Positions 58,151 through 64,000 of a stretch of DNA of 64,000 nt are shown one piece after another. The number at the start of each line of letters is the position of its first letter. Position 1 is the first letter of the stretch. A program made the translations under genes and the position numbers. Below the pieces are notes generated by a model. It was given only the letters and a program-made list of their open reading frames with translations. It searched no databases and was not told the DNA's origin. This DNA comes from Streptomyces sp. NBC_00286 (GTDB lineage: Bacteria; Actinomycetota; Actinomycetes; Streptomycetales; Streptomycetaceae): the NCBI RefSeq assembly GCF_036173125.1, contig NZ_CP108054.1, positions 9,789,520-9,853,519 of the forward strand, in the 5' to 3' direction.

Positions 58151-58292
58151 GAGCGCAGTCTGCCGGTCAGGTTCGGAGGCGGGTAAGGGCACAGACGCCT
58201 TCGGCAGGCGCAGGCCGGTCTCAGTTCGATCGACCCGATGCCATCCACTGCGGAAGCCGCACCGAGGCAGCCTCGGACGCGAAGATGAAAGA

Positions 58293-58850
58293 TCAGTAGT
58301 CGAGGTCGAGGTAGTCGATGTCGTTGAGGGTGACGTCGGAGAGTCCCAGAGCGCGGCTGCCGCCGTCCTGGAAGTAGATCTCCTTGAGTCCTTCGGCGAT
58401 GATCTGGCGCATCTGCTGGTCGCCGGCGCCGGTGTTGCGGGCGTCGAAGAGGCGCTGTGCGTACGCCGGGGGCAGGTGCACGGTCAGGCGGCGGAAGCGT
58501 CCGTCGTCGGTCGTGCCGACCGGTGCGGTGTACCCGAACCGGGCCCTCGTCTCTACGGTGATCCCGCCGGTGGTGGCGGCCTGTTTCTGTCGGCGTTTGC
58601 GGACCTGGGGCTGCCAGCGGGCCCGTACCGCGTCGTCGATCTTCGCGGCTACGTCGGGGCGGGCGTGCTTGCGGGCGCCGCGCCGGTAGCGGTTGACGGA
58701 GTCGGCGGTGACCCCGATCTCGCGTGCGACGGCCTTCGCGCTGCCCAACTGCCGGATCAGGTAGCCGATCTGCCCTTTGAGGGTCTTGGGCGGCTGGCGG
58801 GTGAAGCTCTCCCGGTTGGCCCGCTCGATGGCGTCCTCGATCTCTCCCAC
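58293..58850 (-). CDS. tpg: Telomere terminal protein Tpg
   Basis: This 185-residue protein caps the 5' end of linear Streptomyces replicons and primes end patching. The N-terminal half has a helix-turn-helix (SAKAVAREIGVTADSVNRYR) and the C-terminal half a conserved block (FRRLTVHLPPAYAQRLFDAR, MRQIIAEGLKEIYFQDGG). Thr114 lies in VGTTDDGRFR, the place reported as the nucleotide-linked residue in studied Tpg proteins. The GTG begins 5 bases after the tap stop, the standard tap-tpg arrangement; much longer frames that run through tap are spurious. Confidence 0.92.
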   Translation of the reverse strand: MGEIEDAIERANRESFTRQPPKTLKGQIGYLIRQLGSAKAVAREIGVTADSVNRYRRGARKHARPDVAAKIDDAVRARWQPQVRKRRQKQAATTGGITVETRARFGYTAPVGTTDDGRFRRLTVHLPPAYAQRLFDARNTGAGDQQMRQIIAEGLKEIYFQDGGSRALGLSDVTLNDIDYLDLDY

Positions 58851-58855
58851 AGCGC

Positions 58856-60955
58856 CTACTCGCCTTCGTCCAGGACGGCGTCGCCGCCCTTGATGTGGCG
58901 GGCGGGGTTGTGGCCCTGTTCCATGAGGTCGACCGCCCACAGCATCGACTGGACGCCCTCGAGCTTCGCCAGGCCCGGCGTCGGCCCGAGGCGGAACCCG
59001 CCGGGCTGGGGCTTGCCGCTGGCGGCGTAGGGGAGGAAGTCGAGCGGGCTGTCGCCCGGGGAGGGGTAGACGACGCAGTCGGAGAGCACGGCGAGCGGAT
59101 ACAGGCCCGTCATGGTGGCCATGTTGCGCAGTTTGCGGTGCATGTTGATGCGGGCCTTGCTGATGACGGCGGCGCGGATGTCGGGGCGCCAGGTGGGGCG
59201 CTGGAGGGCCGGCCACCGCTCGCCCTCCTTGTACTTCTTGCCCTGGGGGCGCTCGCGGAGCTTGCCGATGCCGCCCTTGACGGTCGCCTTGATGGCCGCG
59301 AGGACGGCGGCCATCGCCGGGGCGGCGTCCTTGTGCCGTTCCATCGCCGCCAGGAACTTCGCGTCGCTCAGGTCTCGGGTGACGCCGAGGTCGGCGAGGG
59401 TGTCGACGTAGGCGGTCTTGAGCCGGTCGTGCCACGGGTCGAGGTAGGCGCCGGTCTCGCGGCGCAGGTACCCCTCGAGGGGCTGGACGTTGTAGCCGAG
59501 TTCCTGGGCGTAGGCGACGGTGTGCGTCTGGTACCAGGCCGGTCCCGTCGGCCGGGTGCCGTCCGGTGTGAACGGCGAGGGCAGGCGCGGGTCCACCTCG
59601 ACGTGGGACAGATCCACCAGCCAGCTCCCGGGGATCTTCGGGTTGAAGGCCGGGGCGCGGAAGTGGTCTGGCTCCGACAGCCCGACGACCAGGCGGGCCG
59701 CGGCCGCGAGGAACGCCGTGTTCAGATCCAGGCCGACGGCGAAGGGCAGCACACACTCGTCATCGGTGAGCAGGTCCACCGGCCGCACCCACTGGTACGC
59801 CTCCTCGTTCAGGAACCCGCCGCTCCAGCCGCTGTTGACGACGACGGGGTGTTCGGCGGTGGCCTCCGGCGGGGCCGGGTCCATCGGCTCTGTGCCCAGC
59901 GAGCCGGGGTTGTGGCCGGGCACCCAGTTCCCCGTCTGCGGGTCCTGCACCGCGCGGGTGGGCGGGCGCAGCGCCGTCATCAGCTCCAGCCCGGACACGG
60001 CCGTCGAGCCGCGCGGGGTGATGACCCGCTGGGCATAGATGCCCAGGACGCGGGCGACGTCGGCCGGCTCCATCTCGCTCACGCCGGGCCAGGACCGCTC
60101 ATCGAGCGCGTCCCACGACAGGACCGCCAGCTGCACGCACTGCCGCTCACGCCCCTGGACCTTGCGGTAGATCCTTGCCCACGGCCCGAACCCGCGCTGC
60201 GTGAGCCGCCACTTCGCCTTCACCACCTGCTTGACCACCGGGTGATCCTCGGGCAAGCGCAGGGAGCGGCGCTGCTCGTGGCCCTCCAGGCGCTCGGGCA
60301 GTCCGAGCTTCACGGCGGCCGCGGCGGTGAGCACGATCAGCGGGTCGCTGTCCTTGCCGTTGCGGTGCAGACGCGGCGCACCGAGCCCGGACTCGCGCAG
60401 CGTCCACTCCACCAGCTCCACCACGCTTGTCGCCGGGCAGTCGAGCACGATCCCGTCGACGCCGTACGCGGACCCGTCACCGTCCAGCACCGCGAGCGGA
60501 CCATGCGGGAACCGCGGATCAGCTGCGGGCTGAGCCGCTTTCTTCGAGGCCGGACGGCGCGATGCCGCGGCCGACGGGGTGGCGGGACGGGCCGGCCCGG
60601 TGGCTGGAACGGTGGGAGCCTGCGGGGCGTCTGCCGTCTTCACCTCGGACGCGGCCGTTTCACTAGACGCCGCTGGCACCGGCGCGGCTGCCGAGACGGC
60701 ACCGGGGGCCGGATACTTCGCCGCCCACCCGTTCAGCAGCCGCTGGTAGGCATCCAGCCGCGGTGACTTCGGCTCCGAGCGGCCGTTCTCCCAGTTCTTC
60801 ACCGACTGGGTCGTCGTCTTCAACGCGGTGGCGAGGCGGGCCTGGGTGATGCCGGCAGCTTCACGCAGCCGGGCCCGCTCCGCCGGAGGCGGGAGGTGCG
60901 GCTCCTCGTTCAACAGAGCGTCGACAGACGCGAACAGCTCTTCCTCAGATGCCAT
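58856..60955 (-). CDS. tap: Telomere-associated protein Tap
   Basis: This 699-residue protein binds the 3' telomere overhang and recruits Tpg. An N-terminal helix-turn-helix (ERARLREAAGITQARLATAL, TTTQSVKNWENGRSEPKSPR) is followed by an Ala/Pro-rich linker. A long conserved body has WTLRESGLGAPRLHRNGKDS, YQWVRPVDLLTDDECVLPFA and DLNTAFLAAAARLVVGLSEP near its middle. The body's metal-ligand-like acidic residues (GLDLNTAF) recall polymerase-type folds, but this is uncertain. The ATG at 60955 matches the family start (MASEEELFASVDALL). Confidence 0.93.
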   Translation of the reverse strand: MASEEELFASVDALLNEEPHLPPPAERARLREAAGITQARLATALKTTTQSVKNWENGRSEPKSPRLDAYQRLLNGWAAKYPAPGAVSAAAPVPAASSETAASEVKTADAPQAPTVPATGPARPATPSAAASRRPASKKAAQPAADPRFPHGPLAVLDGDGSAYGVDGIVLDCPATSVVELVEWTLRESGLGAPRLHRNGKDSDPLIVLTAAAAVKLGLPERLEGHEQRRSLRLPEDHPVVKQVVKAKWRLTQRGFGPWARIYRKVQGRERQCVQLAVLSWDALDERSWPGVSEMEPADVARVLGIYAQRVITPRGSTAVSGLELMTALRPPTRAVQDPQTGNWVPGHNPGSLGTEPMDPAPPEATAEHPVVVNSGWSGGFLNEEAYQWVRPVDLLTDDECVLPFAVGLDLNTAFLAAAARLVVGLSEPDHFRAPAFNPKIPGSWLVDLSHVEVDPRLPSPFTPDGTRPTGPAWYQTHTVAYAQELGYNVQPLEGYLRRETGAYLDPWHDRLKTAYVDTLADLGVTRDLSDAKFLAAMERHKDAAPAMAAVLAAIKATVKGGIGKLRERPQGKKYKEGERWPALQRPTWRPDIRAAVISKARINMHRKLRNMATMTGLYPLAVLSDCVVYPSPGDSPLDFLPYAASGKPQPGGFRLGPTPGLAKLEGVQSMLWAVDLMEQGHNPARHIKGGDAVLDEGE

Positions 60956-61029
60956 TACCTGCACCTTCACGTCAGGACCAGATACTGCTTAACCAAAAAC
61001 TTAGCCCACTCCTTAATCTAGCCCACCTC

Positions 61030-63438
61030 TTAACCCTCCCGTGCCCATTCCAATCCCAGCGCGGCGAGCGCGGCGAGTTTCTCAACGGTGAGCTTCGCGC
61101 GGCGTCCCTTCAGATTCATGATCCAGACTCCGAGCTTGACGGAATGCTCCTGGCCGTCGACCTCGACCGCCTCTACATGGGTTCTGGGGACGGTCACCGA
61201 GCCCGTACGAGCCTTGTACTGCGCCAGGGCCGCAACGCCGCGCTCGAAGGCGCTCATGGGCGTAGCGGGCGGCTTCGCGGGCGTCTCTGGCTTGGGGGCG
61301 ATCGGCGTGATGCCGAGCTGCTCCAGGCGCTCGCGCTGCCCGTCCTGAAGGGCCTGCCAGACCTCCGGCTTGCGCTGCCGGGCCAGCCACTTCCCGATGT
61401 CCATGCCGTGGACCGTGAACCCGGGCAGCACCTCGGTCTCACCGGCCTGTCCGTCTTCGTCGGCCACCAGCTCGCGCAGCGCGGCGTAGTGCCGCTGCCA
61501 CTCCGCCGGCCACACCGGGTTCCAGTCCTCGTCCACGGCCTCCAGCGCGGTCTTCCATTCGGGGTGTCCGTCCAGCGCACCGGGCCGTCGCAAATTCGCG
61601 AGCCACATCCCCAACGGCCTGTCCAGCATCGCTGCGGACCTGGGAGCGCAGAGTGTCCAGTGCTGGTCGTAGTAGGCCTTAGCGGCTTCCAGGTTCTCCT
61701 GGAAGCGTTCATCTGCCAGGGACCAGACCATGCCGAGTTGTTCGAGTCGCCGTGCGCGTTGGCCGCTCATCTGCCCGGCTGTATAGGCGCGTCGTTGCTC
61801 CGCGATCCATTGTCCAAGTGGTGTCGCGCCCTCGCGGTGTCCGTAGGGGACTCGGGCGTTCCCGACCCGTTCGACGTATGTCTTCAGCTTCGCCCAGGCG
61901 CGGGCCCAGTCCTGGCGTTCGGTGTCGATCACGTTGAAGCTGACCCAGTCCGCGACCATCACCGGGTCGCGTGGGGCGGCGAAACGGAGCAGCAGGCGGG
62001 ATTCATCCTCGCCTTCCGCGGGCGCGACACCGATGTTCACGGACGGTTGGGCGACGTCCTTCTGAGGCTCCTGCGGAATCGCCAGCAACTCGACGGCCTC
62101 TTCATCATGAGCCCGCAGCCCTTCCAGGACTTTCACCAGGGGCCGGTAGGAGCCTGAGGTGAACATGTCCTCGGGCTGCTCTCCGGGCTGGAGAAACACC
62201 GGCACGATCAAAGAGGCGAGCTTGCCTTCTCCGGGCTTCTGGCGGAGTGCCCGGCCGATGGCCTGGACGATGTCGTGCGGCGCCCCCTTGGGGTCCAACA
62301 GGGCAACGGAGTCCACCGCGCGAATGTCGACGCCCTCGCCCAGGACCCGGCAGTTGGAGAGCACGGCCCGCTGCGCCGTGGACCCGAACGAGCCCAGGAC
62401 TTCTTGCCGACGTTCGGGGACGTGCTCGCCACACAGCCAGTCCGCCCAGACCCGAGCCGGGTACATCTCCGGCTGGTCGGCGTGCAGCTTCGCGGCCACC
62501 CGCTCCAGGCCCTCCGCGTACGCCTGTGCCTCTATCGTCCGGTGGTGGAAGGTGATGCAGGTCTGGAGCCCGTGCTGCGCCATCGTGTGCAGGAGCGCGG
62601 CCTGGAGGGCTCCGAGGCGCTGCCCGCGGACCTCTTCCGTGTGCCGTTCCTCGCCCATCAGCCGCTCGGGCGTGACGACGGGGTCCTGGAGCTCCAGGAC
62701 GATGATCTGATACCGCGCCAGTAGCCCGCGCGACACGGCCGACGCGAGCGAGAGCTTGTACAGGACGGGCCCGAAGACCTTCTCGTCATCCATGGACGCC
62801 GCCATCTTCCGCGGCAGCGGATCCCGCACCCCCTCAGCAACCTCCCGGTTGAGCCGCTCTTCCCAGATCCGCGGTGTGGCCGTCAGGTACAGCCGCCGAT
62901 ACGCCGGAATGACGGTCTGGTCGTGGATGTCCGCCCACGCCTTCCCCATCGAGCCACTTGTCCTGTGGGCCTCATCAACCACCGCGAGGTCTACTGGATC
63001 AAGCTTCTGACCGTAGACACCCTCGAACGCCTCCGCCAGGACGCCCAGGCTGGCGTACGTCGCGTAGATGGTCACCGGCCCCTGCCCGTGCCACAGCGCC
63101 AACTGGATCGGGTTCGTCGTGGAGCGCACCTTCAACGACCACAGCTCCGGATCGTCCTGAAGCGAACACACCGCAACCGCCGGCCCCTTGTGGCCGGCCT
63201 CGTGCCACGCCCTCACCGTCTGCGCCAGCAGATCCAACGTCGGCACCAGCACGAGCACACGCCCCCTGGGCACAAGCCGCCTCGCCGACGCCGCCGCCAT
63301 AATCGTCTTCCCCGTCCCACACGCGGCGTGCACCTGCCCACGAAGACCATTCCAGGGAATACCACCCGGCGGAACATCAAGACCCCGCACAATGGCAGCA
63401 ACGGCCTCGATCTGGTGATCACGCAGCTTCACGGCCAT
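61030..63438 (-). CDS. Telomere-proximal DEAD/DEAH helicase (TtrA-like)
   Basis: This 802-residue superfamily-2 helicase has Walker A ACGTGKTIMAA, DEAH box LAVVDEAHRTSGSM, motif III LYLTATPRIWEE, and C-terminal motif AIGRALRQKPGEGK. At least three helicase-associated repeats follow (LGQWIAEQRRAYTAGQMSGQ, LGMWLANLRRPGALDG, KLGVWIMNLKGRRAKLTVEK). Such helicases are the last gene at many Streptomyces ends and have been linked to conjugal transfer of linear replicons. The ATG at 63438 begins MAVKLRDHQIEAVAAIVRGL; earlier in-frame starts add a weak extension. Confidence 0.9.
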   Translation of the reverse strand: MAVKLRDHQIEAVAAIVRGLDVPPGGIPWNGLRGQVHAACGTGKTIMAAASARRLVPRGRVLVLVPTLDLLAQTVRAWHEAGHKGPAVAVCSLQDDPELWSLKVRSTTNPIQLALWHGQGPVTIYATYASLGVLAEAFEGVYGQKLDPVDLAVVDEAHRTSGSMGKAWADIHDQTVIPAYRRLYLTATPRIWEERLNREVAEGVRDPLPRKMAASMDDEKVFGPVLYKLSLASAVSRGLLARYQIIVLELQDPVVTPERLMGEERHTEEVRGQRLGALQAALLHTMAQHGLQTCITFHHRTIEAQAYAEGLERVAAKLHADQPEMYPARVWADWLCGEHVPERRQEVLGSFGSTAQRAVLSNCRVLGEGVDIRAVDSVALLDPKGAPHDIVQAIGRALRQKPGEGKLASLIVPVFLQPGEQPEDMFTSGSYRPLVKVLEGLRAHDEEAVELLAIPQEPQKDVAQPSVNIGVAPAEGEDESRLLLRFAAPRDPVMVADWVSFNVIDTERQDWARAWAKLKTYVERVGNARVPYGHREGATPLGQWIAEQRRAYTAGQMSGQRARRLEQLGMVWSLADERFQENLEAAKAYYDQHWTLCAPRSAAMLDRPLGMWLANLRRPGALDGHPEWKTALEAVDEDWNPVWPAEWQRHYAALRELVADEDGQAGETEVLPGFTVHGMDIGKWLARQRKPEVWQALQDGQRERLEQLGITPIAPKPETPAKPPATPMSAFERGVAALAQYKARTGSVTVPRTHVEAVEVDGQEHSVKLGVWIMNLKGRRAKLTVEKLAALAALGLEWAREG

Positions 63439-63793
63439 GCCCCGTGCTCTCCTTTTCGCGGAATGCAGCGCGTAATAGAAATGGAATCCAAGGCGCAAGG
63501 TGCGCGGCGGTAGGGTGTAGCATCTTATCCCAGACTCTACACAGCCAGGACTCGTGATGCATCACCCGCACACCAACTTCTGCGCCCGAGGATGACACCT
63601 GACTCAATCCCATCCACGAATGGCCGATTGCCCTGTATGCTGACAGGACGTTGGTGAACACGTTGGGACAGTCAGACGATGGGGGAGGGGTTCAGGGTGG
63701 AGCGCAGCGGAACCCGTCACTACAACGAGGCCGGCACCACCCCGTCAGTCCGTCAGTCCGACGGTCCGTCACATCCGTTACAGGGATAGTAGC
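63439..63793. other. Subterminal non-coding region
   Basis: No gene is recognised. The stretch holds one half of a diverged direct repeat (63527-63567) and a run of short GTCAGTCC/GTCCGTC-like repeats near 63745-63775. Confidence 0.5.
63527..63567. repeat. Diverged subterminal direct repeat, copy 1
   Basis: TCCCAGACTCTACACAGCC, then CGTGATGCA and CCCGC, aligns with a second copy at 63800-63837 with small indels. Confidence 0.55.
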
Positions 63794-64000
63794 TGGGAAT
63801 CCCAAGCCCTACACAGACCCGCACGTGATGCACCCGCCCTTGCTGCCAGCCCCAGGAATCCCGCTTGCGGGAGTCCCTCAATTCGCGTTTACGCGAATTG
63901 ACACGCATTCAGAATTCCGCTTGCGGAATTCGATTCCCGCGCTTGCGCGGGAATCTGGCGGAGCGTCAGCGGAGCCACTCTCTATGCAGCGCGCCAGCGC
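63794..64000. repeat. Telomere-like palindrome cluster
   Basis: Successive palindromes are TGGG-AAT-CCCA (63794-63804), TCCCGC-TT-GCGGGA (63859-63872), 11-base arms TCAATTCGCGT around TT (63878-63901), 9-base arms GAATTCCGC around TT (63912-63931), and 11-base arms GATTCCCGCGC around TT (63932-63955). The last ten bases are GCGC-CA-GCGC. Such clusters form the folded 3' overhang of Streptomyces telomeres. Confidence 0.8.
63800..63837. repeat. Diverged subterminal direct repeat, copy 2
   Basis: TCCCAAGCCCTACACAGACC, then CGTGATGCA and CCCGC, aligns with the copy about 270 bases earlier. Confidence 0.55.

Noticed and set aside
58851..59756. Extended N-terminus of tpg running through tap
   Set aside because: The extension is an out-of-frame reading of tap. 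The GTG five bases after the tap stop gives the normal Tpg length.
58895..60766. Plus-strand open frame of 623 codons opposite tap
   Set aside because: Antisense to a recognisable Tap protein with its HTH and with tpg placed directly downstream.
1..64000. tRNA or rRNA genes
   Set aside because: No cloverleaf with a recognisable T-arm (GTTCGAATC-like) or rRNA core sequence was noticed; a covariance-model scan would be needed to exclude them fully.
63991..64000. The final ten bases as the exact physical end of the replicon
   Set aside because: GCGCCAGCGC is palindromic, but the outer sequence does not match the archetypal telomere start and the window edge is arbitrary, so the end may lie further out.

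Overview
The window is Streptomyces-type DNA: very high GC, GTG and TTG starts, GTGA/ATGA-coupled operons, and families typical of that genus (DUF6153, DUF5134, FemX, Tap/Tpg). The right edge looks like the end of a linear replicon. The last three large genes are a TtrA-like helicase, Tap and the terminal protein Tpg, and the final ~150 bases are a run of perfect palindromes. The window is therefore read as the terminal ~64 kb of a Streptomyces chromosome arm or linear plasmid, with the telomere at or just beyond position 64000.

Positions 1-29,600 form a copper-handling island. It contains a CopZ/CopA pair, a cupredoxin lipoprotein, a Tat-exported multicopper oxidase, a DUF305 lipoprotein, a DUF5134 membrane protein, several small His/Cys-rich DUF6153-type exported proteins, and a BlaI/CopY-type repressor with its M56 (BlaR-like) membrane protease. 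Two operator families recur. One is CsoR-like TACCC-N-GGGTA palindromes (four sites). The other is a dyad close to CTAAG-N4-TTAGTA (eight clear sites plus one degenerate copy before the blaI-like gene). I infer that the second family is the BlaI-like regulon. Several genes are decayed (cbtA, ccsB, sulP, a second copZ, a SanA-like gene, a methyltransferase) although some of their operators survive. ccsB is also split by a TnpB-only insertion sequence whose boundaries can be reconstructed from the ccsB reading frame. An envelope block (MurJ, ECF sigma/anti-sigma, FemX, NlpC/P60) lies in the same stretch.

Positions 29,650-39,900 carry a PLP synthase plus MFS exporter, a full-length SerA, an IS-type integrase with a 3' frameshift, and a translationally coupled GntR / CrtC-like / GMC oxidoreductase operon. 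From 40,175 mobile DNA dominates. There is an IS3 element, then a Tn7-like block (TniQ/TnsD-like, TnsA, TnsB, TnsC on the minus strand), followed by an unknown gene and the remnant of a second, diverged tnsC-tniQ pair.

Positions 50,250-57,700 are accessory cargo. First comes a three-gene sigma-factor cassette with two strong hairpins inside its last ORF. Next comes the most interesting locus: a thymidylate-synthase-like enzyme, a 5-hmdU-kinase/ADDT-family protein, a MazG-like pyrophosphohydrolase fusion, an acyl-carrier-like protein, an XRE regulator and an ImmA/IrrE protease, with a LexA-type S24 fragment beside them. I infer a regulated system that makes or uses a hypermodified thymine or deoxynucleotide. 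It could be defence, DNA modification or specialised metabolism.

Positions 57,767-64,000 are the replicon end: one conserved hypothetical gene, tpg, tap, the helicase, and the palindromic telomere-like DNA.
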